From Amphirosellinia nigrospora (taxonomy: Eukaryota; Ascomycota; Sordariomycetes; Xylariales; Xylariaceae): a DNA stretch of 64,000 nt. The notes below the pieces were generated by a model, which did no database searches, was not told the origin of the DNA, and was given only the letters and a program-made list of their open reading frames with translations. Made by a program: the position numbers and the translations under genes. The stretch lies in contig SCHM01000001.1 in the NCBI GenBank assembly GCA_004123355.1, positions 4,890,001-4,954,000 on the forward strand, in the 5' to 3' direction. This document shows positions 36,731-49,276 of the stretch, one piece after another. Position 1 is the stretch's first letter, and each line of letters opens with the position of its first letter.

Positions 36731-37993
36731 TTATAGTTTGGGAACGACGGTACTGCTGCAACTGTTTCCATCTTTATCAACGGCATTGCCAAGGTGCGAT
36801 TCTAGTGTCGATAGTGAGAAACCTTCCCCGCCAACTTCGACAAATGATTCATCCCCAGAGAATTTCCTGTGCTATTGTTAGCCTAGAATGGTACCAAAAG
36901 AAGTAAGTCGAAGCAGAAAAAGGGGGGCGTACCATCCTCGCTCTTCGCCACCGTTAAGAAAGCTACAATCTGAGTTGACCTCGCATGTCCAATGGCTGGA
37001 CAAGCCGAAGCCGCACAGTTGGGGTTCCGAGAGTCTGAAGTAAGGCAATCTTGAGAATGTGACTGGGGTGGCGTGTCTGAAGATTGCATTACATTTTGCG
37101 TATTTGCATATCTCCGTGCTTCATCCCTGATTGTAGTTGGCTTCTCAGTGGTGGCGGTGTTGGAGCTGTTCTGGCCGACCCCTTGCCGTCGATACATGCT
37201 TAGTCCACACGTGAAGGCTCCAAAGTCCTCCACGCTGGCATCCCCCGGTATATTTTCAGTAAGTACCCGCCCAAGGGCAATAACAACCGCGGCATGTGTA
37301 GAAATTAGAACCGCTTTCTTCCCTTCTTGATCACATTGTGCAATCACGGCTTGTATACAAGAAGCAACGCGTTCATATAACTGTGGTATCGACTCCCCAC
37401 GACGGCGAGGCGAGGGTGAAGAAATATAGTTTGCCTCAAGATCGGCGAACAAAGTACTCAAATTGTTCAAGGGCGCGGATGTAGGGTGTTCAAAGGAGGC
37501 TTGGCCGTACCATTCACTCAGACCTGACTCTACACGAATTCTTAGACGAGAGGGGGGGATACTATCGTCGGAGAGCGATGCCTTGCCTAGCGCAGCGTTG
37601 TGTTGTGAGATAAAGGGCGATATCGTCTGCAGGCACCTGTAGTAAGGGCTGCAATAAACCTGGTCTATTGGCGGACAAAGTCCTAATAAATGCCCAGCCA
37701 GCTCATTGGCCTGTTCAACACCGTGGGATGTGAGTGCTGGGTCTGTTGGCAGGCCTGTCGGTGATCGAAGATAGGAGGTGTAGGTGCCAGTAACGTGATC
37801 AACACTCCATGATGACCGAAACTAGCAGAAGAAGTAAGTTTTCGTGTTGGACCAATGATCCGTAATGATGTTACGAAGGGCCTCATTACGAACGAAGTGA
37901 GGAATGGCATGAAGACGTTGACCCAAAGTCAACCATCAACATTCATAAAACGCTTACCCCGTGGCGAACTATATATATGACCTCTAGAGACAT
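36731..37993 (-). CDS. TFC7: Histidine-phosphatase protein, Tfc7 (TFIIIC tau55)-like
   Basis: Exons 37993-37958, 37821-36933, 36866-36731; 353 residues after one correction near 37029. Exon 1 (36 bp) encodes MSLEVIYIVRHG, holding the catalytic RHG of the histidine-phosphatase superfamily. Exon 2 continues FRSSWSVDHVTGTYTSYLRS and GLPTDPALTSHGVEQANELA. The second catalytic His is in ISTHAAVVIALGRVL. After the phosphatase domain comes a linker, then WTCEVNSDCSFLNGGEERGW, KFSGDESFVEV, a C-terminal block shared with fungal TFIIIC tau55-type proteins. In yeast Tfc7 is a subunit of the RNA polymerase III factor TFIIIC; assignment to that role, rather than a soluble phosphatase, rests on the C-terminal block and is moderately sure. 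Confidence 0.82.
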
Positions 37994-38805
37994 TTTGTCG
38001 GTACAGCTTCTTTACTCAGGGACACAGCCTGGTCGTGTGATATCGTAGGTTCGGGTTTATGAGATCTCCTGTTCAAAAGTGGCGTGGTGGGCTGGGCGCT
38101 TAGGGGAACTAGTTCAGGCCAGTAGTATGTGAATGGATGCTTTTAAGGACGACAGGCAGGCTGGACATAGGACATATATGCGTGTTTCATTCCCAAAACG
38201 CCCATAAAAGGTGCCTTTTCGGTCAAGAAATCTCTTCCTTTTCGCCTCACTTTCCCACTCGCGACTTAGTTTCGCCCTATGCTGCCGGGCGAAGGATTTG
38301 GCCCTCGTCGCGCTGGTGCCGGGCAAACGAGCCCAGCGTGCGAGATATGTTTTTGAAGCCTTTAAGCCCAGCGTAGCGCAAGCCGTCCTCAGATCATGTT
38401 CCCCTGATATAAGCTGTTATTATACTCCCCTTTTGAACTCCGTTGAAGTGATGAGAATGAAGTCCAACTTAACTTACCGAGGCACTTTTTGGTGGGTACT
38501 TCTTACTAGCCGAGTCACGTGGTACCCTCATGCTCTCTAATTGATTAGATAAGCCGCCCAGCCATAGATGACTTTAGCTCTAGAGGAATTTGTTAAGAGT
38601 CACAGCATGTTCGACACAATCATTTTTAGTGATCACCTTCACTCTCCCTTTTCTATTATTTATACTGCATACTCTAGCGCCATCTAACCCACAAGTAGTG
38701 TTTCGCGGTAAGCGGGTTTCCATTTACATTTGTAGCGTCCGTTATCAATCCGAGGAAGTGGATTCCTGTTCCCTCCCGTGATCTCTCGTTTCCATCTCAT
38801 CCGAC
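37994..38805. other. Intergenic region, 812 bp
   Basis: Upstream DNA of the TFC7-like gene and 3' flank of the small secreted-protein gene. No supported gene. Confidence 0.45.
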
Positions 38806-39197
38806 CTAGTTGCAGTTGGCATTGGCAGCGGCGTTGTTGTTGTGCCTGCATTCGCTGTCTTGCCGGCGTGGTGTCGCTTGTTCTGTGGTCGGGTTAGCAA
38901 ATGAACTCGTAAATATTCTAGCCAAGAGAATATATCTACTCGGTGCTTACATTGTTGTTGCAAGCGGCAGCGTTGGCATTCGCATTGTTGGCATTCGCAT
39001 TGTTGTTGTTTTGCCGTTGTTGCCATTAGTGTTAGCGACGGCATTCCCGTTGCCGTTATCTACTATTGTCAGTGACTAGGTAGCAAAGGCAGGCTAGGCG
39101 CAAGGGGAGTCTCACTGGCTTGCTTTCCTGCATGGTGTCGAGGCAGAACCAAAGCGGTGGCCGAGGTGGCGAGAACGAGAATGTGCCAGAACTGCAT
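38806..39197 (-). CDS. Small secreted Asn/Ala-rich peptide precursor
   Basis: Predicted 90-residue secreted protein, three exons: 39197-39116, 39062-38951, 38882-38806. The N-terminus MQFWHILVLATSATALVLP is a good signal peptide. Just after it comes RHHAGKQA; in exon 3 KRHHAGKTANAG appears, so a hexapeptide RHHAGK is repeated, the second time after a Lys-Arg Kex2-type site. Between them is an Asn/Gly/Ala-rich region (DNGNGNAVANTNG, then Asn-Ala repeats) with a single Cys, and the end reads AAANANCN. Two missing A residues are inferred, in an AAAA run near 39010 and near 38843; each keeps the Asn/Ala composition. Introns are 53 and 68 bp with GT and AG ends. No known family recognised. Function unknown: candidates are a Kex2-processed repeat peptide, a cell-wall protein or an effector-like protein. 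Confidence 0.6.
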
Positions 39198-39276
39198 GAT
39201 TGCGATTTAGGGGTTTTGTAGGGGATTTCTTGGAATAGCGAGAAGGAAGGTCGGTTGAACAAATGTAACTGAGTAG

Positions 39277-39285
39277 TTTATAAAA
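39277..39285 (-). promoter_or_regulatory. TATA box of the small secreted gene
   Basis: TTTATAAA in the orientation of the minus strand, about 80 bp upstream of the ATG at 39197, a usual distance for a fungal TATA element. Confidence 0.45.
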
Positions 39286-41890
39286 GCGTGGAAGCCAGCC
39301 ACGTAGTCAGAGAAGCAGAATATATGATAGAAAAGAGAAAGCGAAGTGCTCAATGTGAAAGTTGATGCTGTGATGAGGAAAGAAACACTTGAATTTTGGG
39401 AAAGCGAACGGGACGCTTTATAGGCGGCGAGTGATCACGAACATTAGACTACGGACGGCATCTACCGTCTCAAAATACGCGCTTGAATCCATCTGGGACA
39501 AGATACAAAACATCACCATGTCACGACGTGGACCTTGCCTAAGGCCGCGATGGTTAGAATCAGTAGCAACAGAGCAGCAAAGCTGTAGATCTGAGGCAGG
39601 GTGGGTCGCCTAAACCTGGGGTAGACAGTTTCAAGGCCTTGGCTCGAAACTCGAGCACCACTAATAAGCGCCAAGGAGGCGTTACACTACCGAATCTGGC
39701 AATAGGACCGCTACGGGGAAAAGCTTCGCTTAATAACCTGCTTAATAGACGTTACTATAGGCAGGCTATAGGCATGCTTTTGAGTAACGAACCCACGGAC
39801 AGGGGCACGGACGGCAAGGCTTTCTCATATAAAACCAAACTTAACTGGGTCTTTTCAATTATTCGTTGACGATTAGCGAGGCCATGGAGATTGAGTGGAG
39901 ATACCATCATCAAATTAGGTAATATGCACGGCACTCACTCTGCAGCAGGTATGTATTGTATTGTATGGTGGTACCTTGTCACCAATCTCAAACTCACTCT
40001 CATCATAATTCTCATACTAACATCGGAAAACAAGCACAGCGCACAAGATATTATCGCATCAATCATACTAGAATAGACATAAGTCTCCAGATATAGTATT
40101 TATTGCAAGTTCGATGCTAGTTCACAAAGGCAACAATATATACCTTATGTGTATGGTACAAGTGTCATAGAATCAGTGTAGGGGTCAAACCCTTCAAGTT
40201 TCATACAAGCCCCTTCACTCTGGGGAAATATCCACCAGTGTAGCATCACTCGTCTCTACTTTTGGAAATCGGCAAGTCTTGCCCAATCCATAGATATTGT
40301 TGTCCTGGCTCTATTCGTGGATCTTGACGCCGATCCGCAAATCCAGCGACGACCATCGGGTGCAGCTCTCATACACTCATGCAAAACTGTAACCAGAGCA
40401 TAGTGTAAATAAATTTTAGGAGGCGCCTGTGCTATTGCTACGCTGGAACCAGGGAAATTGAGGGGTGCATGATACCTAATAACTGTTTGAAATGAGTTGG
40501 ACTAAGAATCGACACGAGGTTAGGAAGCCTGTGCCTCTGCGCCGCATTCTTCAAGGATCAGGTATCACTACACTACCTTCCCATATGGCCACAATGGAGA
40601 ATATTTTGGCTTGCGGCTTCATGGGAGAGCTTTAAAAATAGACATCTATTTTTCTAGCTCAACTACTCGAGGTTAAGATTTCGTCAGAGATCGTTTGATG
40701 CTTGGGTAAAACATAATAAGTTCGTACTATGCTAAGCAGCAGATTTCGGCCTAAGAGTTACGATAGCAACAGTGAGTAGAATCATGGATCCAAGACATTG
40801 TCCTCTTCTAGCCAGAGTACGATGACGTCCCGTGGCGTCCTTGTGCCTACCTAAGGTACCTACTGTTGGCCAATCTCTGACGCACCCGAAGGTCCTAGGT
40901 CCTAGATGCGCAAACCCCCTATATACTGATATAGGCCAGGGATTGACGACACGAATCTTTACCGCTTTTCCCGACATTGAAAGGCTTGTACCTAAGCTCT
41001 AATACGAAAGGCACACTGTGCCTTTAGTGCATTTATTGCCTCGCAGCTGGCTAAAACCACTGCAGGTCTTACCTAGGTAGGGCAATTCAATAGGTGCCTA
41101 GATTTACCTCTATAGAAAGGCATACGATACGGTGAAGTAGGCAACTCACAATCTCAACTTGTCTTGGACCCTGGATAACGAGACCTGACACTCGGCAGTC
41201 CGGCACGGTGCCGTCTGCTGCATTACCATCATCAGCCACCAGCCACCAGCTACCAGTTTGGAGCCTTGCATGAGACCGAACTTACCTAAAATAGAGAGAG
41301 ATCTTTCGGGTGATATATGGCCGAAAAACTGACTTACAAGTAAGACACCAACGAAGAGTCTGCAAGCCAAGTACACACATATGATTAGTGAACAAAAACG
41401 GTCTGGAGCTTTCCGGATGATGTCCCGGTTCAACGCCACATTCACATTCAATCCACGCTGCATCGCCATATTCATCTGGTTGCAGGAAGCAGGAAGCAGG
41501 GAGCAGGGAGCAGGGAGCAGGAGGCCGCAGTTACTTCCTCGGGTTTGCATCATCCAGACTCCTCGATAACACTTGTAACAAATTTTGTAAGTATGTGTGT
41601 TAGTTGAGCGAATATTTACACTTATTTATGATAGCTACCTGATTGCATTATGAATCAGGTATGTATATATATATTAGTTTTTGGGTCCTCTCTAGATAAA
41701 TCAGTGAATACCATTAACAATAAATTGCCGCTTTAGGAAAGCGAGCACAGACCACTCGACTTTACTTGCGTCATTAGCGCATGTACCCTGATACATGATA
41801 CCTTGCAGAAACTTTTTACTTGCGAGACAGTAGTGAACTGACAGCAGCTCGACCATCGAAGCAGCATTCGTTCGACAATCGCTGGTCCGC
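39286..41890. other. Intergenic region, 2.6 kb
   Basis: Gene-poor and partly AT-rich. It holds CCTACCTAAGGTACC at 40846-40860, TTACCTAGGTAG at 41069-41080 and the 7-bp minisatellite at 41482-41523. The AT-rich, TA-dense stretch 39680-39870 could be decayed repeat DNA; a RIP index would decide. Confidence 0.45.
41482..41523. repeat. 7-bp minisatellite (GCAGGRA)n
   Basis: Six near-perfect units, GCAGGAA twice then GCAGGGA three times and a partial unit. Non-coding. Confidence 0.85.
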
Positions 41891-43763
41891 ATGTCTGCAG
41901 CAGCTCGCTTCGAAGCCGCCGTGATGGGTGCGCTCGGCCCACGGCCCATATGCCCATCTTGTTTGTTCACGGCTACGGCACGGACGCTCTCACAAGGCGC
42001 ACGCCAACCTTGGGCCGCCCGGCGACTTTTCTCCGGACGGAAAGACTAGTCCTTCACGGATGGTGCTATCGGATCGTGTTGCGCGCGCCCCAAGGAGAGA
42101 CGACGATGGGCGTGACACCAGCAGACCCCGTCGGCGAGCGGAAGGGCCGTTCGGCGGCATGAACCAGACTGTCGCGCGGATAAGAGAAGACACGCCGAGC
42201 CGATCCTCGCGGTATACTCACCGCAATGACAGGGATCGGAGGGATAAAGATAAGGGGGACGGGCGGCGGACGAAGGCTATGAAGATGCAGAGCTCTCTCG
42301 CGTCTATCTCGTACGGGCAGAGGACACGGACAAAGGCCAGTATTACTGAACTGGAGTCGTTCGACCAGCTTGACCTCCTCCTGCGCTCAAATCAGCCATC
42401 TCAGACGATGTGCTGAAAGGGCTGGTGGGATATAAAACCTACACCCATCCAGCGATTGGCCATACCAGCGTTATTAGGTCAGGAGATAGGTCGCCACAGA
42501 TCGCGGGCAGAGAGCTCCAGGTCTGGAAGACAAGAGTTTCTGCTGGCCGCCGAAACCGGCTCGGGCAAGACTCTGGCGTACCTCCTACCCACAATCAATG
42601 CGATGAAGGAAGCGGAAGCCAGCGATGCCGATATTATTGCATACCGTGAAGCATTTGAAAAGCAGGTGGCGGCAATGAAGGAGCCGGGGTATCATGGACC
42701 ACGTGAAATCGAGCCCCATCCGACCACAGCGCGTCCTCGAGTCGTCGTTCTCGTGCCTACGGCCGAGTTAGTTGACCAAGTCGGGGCTGTCGCGAAGTCT
42801 ATTTCACACGCCGCCAAATTCAAGACCTCTCTATTCTCGGCGAACGTGTCTGCCAAAGTTATACAAGGCTCCATGTACTCGCCGAGGGGCATTGATCTCG
42901 TTGTTGCGACACCGCATCTGCTTGCATCCATGGCTGATTCTGACCCGAACATTCTGTCCCGAGTTAGCCACCTGGTCATTGATGAAGCGGACTCGCTCTT
43001 CGACCGCAGCTTTGCGCCAGTGACGACGTCCATTCTGGATCGCGCCCTACCCTCAATCCAACAGCTCATTCTCTGCTCCGCCACCATCCCCAAGCGGCTG
43101 GACAATTATCTTGCGAAGGAGTTTTGGGGCATGACTCGAATCACAACACCAAACCTACACGCCATTCCCCGCCGTGTGCAGCTTGGCGTTATCGATGTTT
43201 CAAAGGACCCGTACCGCAACAACAAAAATTTGGCTTGTGCCGACGCCATTTGGTCTATCGGCAAGGATGCCGCTCGCCACGAGGGATCTATACCTGGCCA
43301 GATCGACATCAAGCGCATCATGGTATTTGTGAATGAAAGGGAGAAGACTCAGGAGGTAGCCGAATACCTGGTGTCCAAAGGCATCAATGCAGTGGCGCTG
43401 CATCGTGACACCGAAGAGCAGCGTCAGTCGGAGATGTTGGGGTCGTTCACGTCCAACGAACCAATGACGGCTACAGTTTCGGATTCTTCAGGGCCAGCTT
43501 CTGGAGGAGGTAGACGGTCACTGCCAAATACCAAAGTTATCGTGGCTACCGATCTCGCTTCCCGAGGCATCGATACGCTAGCTGTTCGACACGTCATCTT
43601 GTACGATGTGCCCCACACGACTATTGACTTCATCCACCGTCTTGGCCGCGCTGGACGCATGGGCAGGCGAGGACGAGGCATTGTTCTGGTAGGCAAGGAT
43701 GACCGGCGCGATATTGTTGCCGAGGTAAGGGAGAGCATGTATATGGGCCAAGCATTGATCTAA
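41891..43763 (+). CDS. MRH4: Mitochondrial DEAD-box RNA helicase Mrh4
   Basis: ATP-dependent RNA helicase acting in mitochondrial large ribosomal subunit assembly. Single exon, 623 residues after correction. An Arg/Ala-rich presequence ends around [12 protein letters not shown]. Motifs in order: Q motif [14 protein letters not shown], motif [10 protein letters not shown], Ia [14 protein letters not shown], motif [12 protein letters not shown], motif III CSATIP, motif [11 protein letters not shown], motif [14 protein letters not shown], motif [17 protein letters not shown]. Inferred shifts: one extra base near 42042, one missing near 42380, one extra near 42431; the last restores GLVGIKPTPIQ. 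The downstream 435 residues are uninterrupted. The start is the first ATG before the presequence. Confidence 0.92.
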
Positions 43764-46700
43764 TAACATTCACGATGATTTTTACCGGGCTCTACTTGCT
43801 CCCCTCCTGAAAATTGAACCTTGTATATCTATATACTTCATAGCTGTGCCTATTTAGATTGTAAAGTTATTTATGAGCTCCAAAGCTCCAAAGGAACTTG
43901 GATCATATCCGAGCGACCATGCAGTCTCTCCCATGAATAATGTCGCCTTTTCTTGAGTTGACATGAGCTAGGCCACTCACTTATGATAGATCATTATCGT
44001 ATATGGGCCAGAATCGGAGTGGTATGTGATATATGCTTGCAGCAAATAAACCTTCAATGAAGTATACTTTATTCTCCATCGCAATAGTCCGATCACCTAC
44101 CTTAAACAGCCATTATAGAAGTGTGATAATAGTGTCAATTACCTGTCAGTATTATCGTAAGCCAATTACAGATGAGAAACTAGTTATCCTAACCCCAGGC
44201 ATCCTACAATGTTCCCTGTGGTCATTTTACCCTATCAGGGGTCCAATCTCGTTGCAGCTATATCGCCTCCATGGCTTGTCGTCACAACTCAACTCACGAA
44301 ATCAATACCTTGACATCGTCATCCAGCCATAAGGACAGAGTTTAGCCACCTTACAATGATAGGTCTATAGAAATTTTGTACCAAGTGTAGGACCACGTTT
44401 TTGTCAACTATATATCAACTGTGCCACCCAAGAACCTACTGTAACAAGGGCTGGAATAGAGGGTTTGAGATATAATCAATTTAGCTAACAATCAACTATG
44501 GAGACTTCCACACCTCTGGGCAGGGACATTTCATACCTTCTCTATTCTCATATCCTCAATGAGTTTAACATGTCTCGGTGCTCGGTATCGGTCTTCAATG
44601 AAGGTCTGGGACTCCCAAGATTCGTACGACTTCGTCAACCTCGATCAAGCGAGATTGGTGTCACCTCTACAGCCAACGGCGTTGAAGATTAAAAGGGAGC
44701 ACTGGTCATAAGATAACTAGTGCTTATTCATATAAATATTTCGTTACCTTGAAATTTAAAGTTAGAATGATGACGATATACTACCAATGCAAATATTAGT
44801 AGCCTCAGTTTTATTTATTTTCTACTTATTTCTATGGTCTGCATATACAAGTTAATTCAGACCAAAAAAACCCCCAACATTAACAAGACACTCAGCGATC
44901 CTCAGGCACTTGAGCGTCAGGATCTAAGATGGCTAACAAGGAAAAACTAAGAAATAATGTTGCCTCTAGGCTAGCTACATAGAGCAGTCAAAACCATTGA
45001 GGCCTAAAAGCTACTTAGCATCCGGGCATGATTGTATACAGTACGCCGCATAAACCCAGACCCCTGAGTTCGTCTCCAATACTCAACTTGGGAACTTAAG
45101 GCCCGATATTCCTCGCCTGTGGGTATGTTCGGCTATCTTCCGAGCTGACGTGGTCGATCGATATGCTCCAATGCAAGATCGATTGATCCCTCCATACACC
45201 TCTCCACGTCATCAACGAGATGCAATTCAAGGTCCGGGAGCACAAATTGGACGCCTTGGCGGTTCTATGTACTGTTGAAAAGCTGTCTCACACAAACTTG
45301 CGAACCATTAACGCCCCCTGTCTGTAGATCCGAATTCTGCCCATAATCCAGCTGACGGCTTTGAGACCTTAGTCCTATTGCACGTTGCTGGCTGGACTAA
45401 CACGGCTAATATTTTTAGCCAACACTTAGTATCGTGTTATTTCCCCATATGCTTTATCCCTTCCTTCTGTCTATGGCGCAGTATGTTTCAGTTGCCTATA
45501 TCTAGTTTCTACGCGAGCCATGCGTTGCCACTCTTAACATGGCCACGGTTCTATGCGGCCAAGGCAGGATGCAGCTTGAAATTTTTGCAGTTGTAATCTA
45601 TTCCAATTGGCACGGCCAGCTACAAAAGTTCCGATGAAAGGGATGACTATCAACCCATCTATCGGCGGCCTTACCGCAGGCGGAGCGCTGGGTCTACGAT
45701 GGGGAAATCATCTTTGCCACGAAGTAGGAAAACATATTGAATTGACAGCGGATATCTCCTTATGATCTGTCACATATAATAGCCTACCTCTGGTGCGGTC
45801 GAACAAGCGGGCTGTTGAACTAGAATAGCCAATCGTGCAGGAGACCGAGTTCGGATAATGTCTCATCATACGACGCCACATCCCTCACGTTACACGGCCA
45901 GTATGAATTCTGGGGATATCTAGCGGTGTCAAATCCGTTATTTCAGCTGGGTCCGAGTTAGACGCCGAAAAAAAAAAAAACTTACTTTTGTATGAGGCCG
46001 GGGCGCTAACCCACTCAGAAAAGAGTGGAAGTCAAATAACCGCCTAACTCACACGGCTCCCGAGCATATTGTATACATCCCGGGGTGGCTAAAAGGTACA
46101 TTGCATGAAAGGTCTGCCGCGAGGGTGTGAGCGCCTAGGTATACAGTATGATGCATTTTACATCACCTGGGTATTCAACACGTAAGCTACAACTAGTTTA
46201 CTTTCCTAAATTCGTAATTTCACGTGTAGCACGATGGCAAAACCCAACTACTTGTGATGTGTGACTGAGACATTGAGAATTCACTATTGATTCATGGCTA
46301 GCCCAAACCGCTCCCACCGACCAATGAGAATTTTGATATACTATTTTATTTCAGTCGGATGGTCATAGAGCCGTAAGTATCCAGTGTGAATGTCAGGTGA
46401 CGAGGTTAAACTGCGTGACGAACACCCCAAACGAGACGTAATGTCTCGAGTGTCACAGAATATCGACATGCATCTAACGTCTTTTACCCAAGTTACATGA
46501 ATTTGAGACATGTCGGCCCGAGCAAACGCTTAAACGACGGCCGTAGCTGACTGCTAGTACTCCGGATCTATCCAATCCTGGTCATAATATGCGAGCGTTG
46601 CATCATTCTCATCGGCATTCGTTAACCGCTATCTGACAGGAAGCAAGGGCGTCGTTGCGGGACAGGGAAGGGCTCAGCTGCATTCTGGAAATGGGTCTCT

Positions 46701-47482
46701 TAATTATCCAATAGTACGTTGCAAGGCCTCTTGCACTGGGTAGCTATACCTTGTATTACCCATATTGACTTGCGGGTTGTCTCTAGCCGTGCGAGAATGA
46801 TGCTGAAAAGATCTCACGATGTGTCTAGAAAGGGAGAGTGACTGACACTTATGACGAATAACTTGCCCGATGGCCTCCAAAACTCGGTGTAGCACATGCG
46901 AGATTCTCTACTAGATATCATACATACCCCACATGACCGTGTAGATTTCGATCCTCATCACCAGCCAAGAATGGCAGCTGATCGTAGGGGCTGCAAGGCA
47001 TCGCATTAAGGCTTGGCAATTAGCCTTCGTCAAAGTCTACTTGAAGCACATCCTTATCAAGCCATTCAACCAATCTAATAATCATCTACCCCAGGAGCTA
47101 TTCTGATACGAGAAGGAGCGAGAATGGGATGTAAAGCCGTAGGAATAACTGTTTTCCGGCGGAGACTGAAGTTGCAAAGTGGTGTGAGCTCCTTTATTTC
47201 CGCCCCTACCCTACAAGAGGCAAGTTTGAGTGACGACTCGTCCGTTATCTTATCATATGGGTCTGTTCTCTATTTTCCGATTGGATATAATTCCGGGTCG
47301 CGCACTAATCTACGTAGTTATGTCGACACAAAACACGATAAGGTGGCTAGTAGGATAAGAGTTAGTAGAGTTGAGTACTAAGTAGTATTTCTAAGCAGTT
47401 CACTCCGCATTTAGTGGTTCTCGACTCAAACAAAGCGGGACTTTCGGAAAACCAATCTGATGCATTACTTTCGAGAGCTGCG
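43764..47482. other. Largest gene-poor region, 3.7 kb
   Basis: AT-rich, with no conserved gene found. Notable points: a run of 13 A at 45968-45980, a 6-bp perfect hairpin CCACTC/GAGTGG at 46011-46028, and a short coding-like segment at 46554-46628 on the minus strand. Open stretches of 60-99 codons elsewhere show no motif. Given the indel rate, a diverged gene could be missed here. Confidence 0.45.
45968..45980. repeat. 13-base poly-A tract
   Basis: Longest homopolymer in the window, in the gene-poor region. It could be a retro-element tail relic but nothing flanking supports that. Confidence 0.6.
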
Positions 47483-48345
47483 ATGTCGAAACATAGTGAA
47501 GCGTGCTGCAGGTATGCTCTATGTACCTTGGTAACTATTTAGCGACAAGGAGCTAAAGCGAGGATATCTAGTATTCCACCTGTCGTGGACGAAGGTTACG
47601 AACTTAAAGGTCGATACATTGACCTAAATGGGATCAAAACTTGTGAGAGGATGCTGTTTTGGTAGTTGCTAGAACACGGGTAATTAGAGCTGAACGAAGA
47701 TGTGACCGGTGCTCCGGATGCCGACAAGGCTATTTTATCTGTCTATGACATCTTTGGCTTCTACCCGCAATTCTCCAAGGAGCCGACATTTTGGCGACAG
47801 GAGATACTAAACAGTCGTATCAAGTTTTTATGCCGGACTTCTTCAACGGCAACCCAGCAAAGATGGAATGGTACCCGCCAGTAAACGATGAACAGAAAGC
47901 TATTATGGGTGCGTGGTTCAAGGAGCTCAGTGGTCCATCCATAGACCCAAGTTGCCGGGTATCGTGCAAGAAGCAGAGAAGATAAACCCAAACATCAAAG
48001 ACTGGGGCATTATTGGATACTGCTGGGGTGGCAAGATGGCCAGCATCGTCGCGGGCGGAACCGGGGCTTTTCAAAGCTGCCGTCCAAACGTCGCCGGCTC
48101 GAATTGATGCGGAAGAGGCTTCTCAGGTCAAAATCCCTACGATGCTGCTTGCCTCTAATGGCGAGACGGAAGAGGAGGTAAAGCAGTATGAGCAGAGCCT
48201 CACTGTGCCCAAGCATGTCGAGAGGTTTGACGACCAAGTGCACGGGTTTATGAGTGCTCGTGCGGATCTCAAGAATGAGAGAGTAAAGGCGGAATACGGG
48301 CGAGGCTATACGCTTGCACTCAAGTTCTTCCATGAGCACCTATAG
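47483..48345 (+). CDS. Dienelactone hydrolase family protein
   Basis: Alpha/beta-hydrolase of the dienelactone hydrolase family; known members act on dienelactones from aromatic degradation, but most fungal paralogues are uncharacterised. Exons 47483-47511, 47572-47642, 47700-48345; 248 residues after correction. The start MSKHSEACC lies in a 29-bp first exon, which joins in phase to IPPVVDEGYELKGRYIDLNG; the second join makes GIKTYVTGAPDADKAILSVY. The nucleophile Cys sits in IIGYCWGGKMAS and the catalytic His in DDQVHGFMSAR near the C-terminus. Inferred shifts: one missing base near 47771, one missing near 47931, one extra G near 48053. Probably cytosolic; no targeting signal. Confidence 0.88.
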
Positions 48346-49276
48346 GAATAATTATATGCTTACCATTCAGTGCATATGCTTGAAGAAGAGGGACGTGGCT
48401 GAAATCTAGCTGACCTTAATCATATGTGAAGCACGTGAAGTGTCTCTCATAAAAGCTGACTTATAAGCTGACTAGGTTGATATTGTGAGTGAGAAGTATT
48501 TCATAATGATGTCGTGCCCTGTCCATCCATCACTGCAAAGAGCTCGTGTCGGGGGCCGTTCAAATTCAGAAACCACGAAAGTGATCCTGAGCCGAAAGAG
48601 GTGGACCAGAGTACTTATCATATTGGGATAAGGTTTGTTGCTGTACACGATACAAACCGAGGTACAGCGATAACTAGTTCACAATTGCTTCGCGAGATAG
48701 GAGGTGCCACGATGGTAGAGTGACTAGGTTTAGTGAGAGAGAAACGCGACTGGAATCTGTTGTGCATTGTACGATGCGCAAAATCTTGCCGTCCCGAGAA
48801 AGAGAAAGTTACGAGCAGCATTACACAAGGTTATACGTAGTATATTGAATCTCAATAGAGGTTCACTTATTAAATGTATCAACACACATAACTTCACGTG
48901 GAGGTATACACCATTTCCCCTGGGTTATCGAGGAGGCCTGATAGCGGGTAAGTGGGGTTAGTGCGTACCTTCTGTACATTGCAAGTGGGGCATACATATA
49001 GTAAAGGTCACTCACACTAAACACGCTTGGAGATTCGACGCGTCGGGCAGGTACCCTAGGTATCGTGTACTCAATCCCCACCATCCCACTTGTTTTCCCT
49101 CCTCTACATGACATACATGATATTCCCACCTACCTCCTAACACAAGGCAGTCGCAACATACAGTATATCGCAAATATCCTTCCTGTTTTCAATGAGATTT
49201 GGGGCAAGCTAGTTCTTATTTATGCCAACTGCTTGAGAGCTTCAATCCCTAAACCATATCACACAGTATTCTCGTG
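48346..49276. other. Intergenic region, 931 bp
   Basis: 3' flank of the hydrolase and promoter of the next gene. CCCTAGGTA at 49057-49065 is one more copy of the palindrome-like motif. No gene recognised. Confidence 0.45.

Noticed and set aside
46011-46028. CCACTC/GAGTGG hairpin as an anticodon arm
   Set aside because: Loop length is wrong for a tRNA and no other arms can be drawn.
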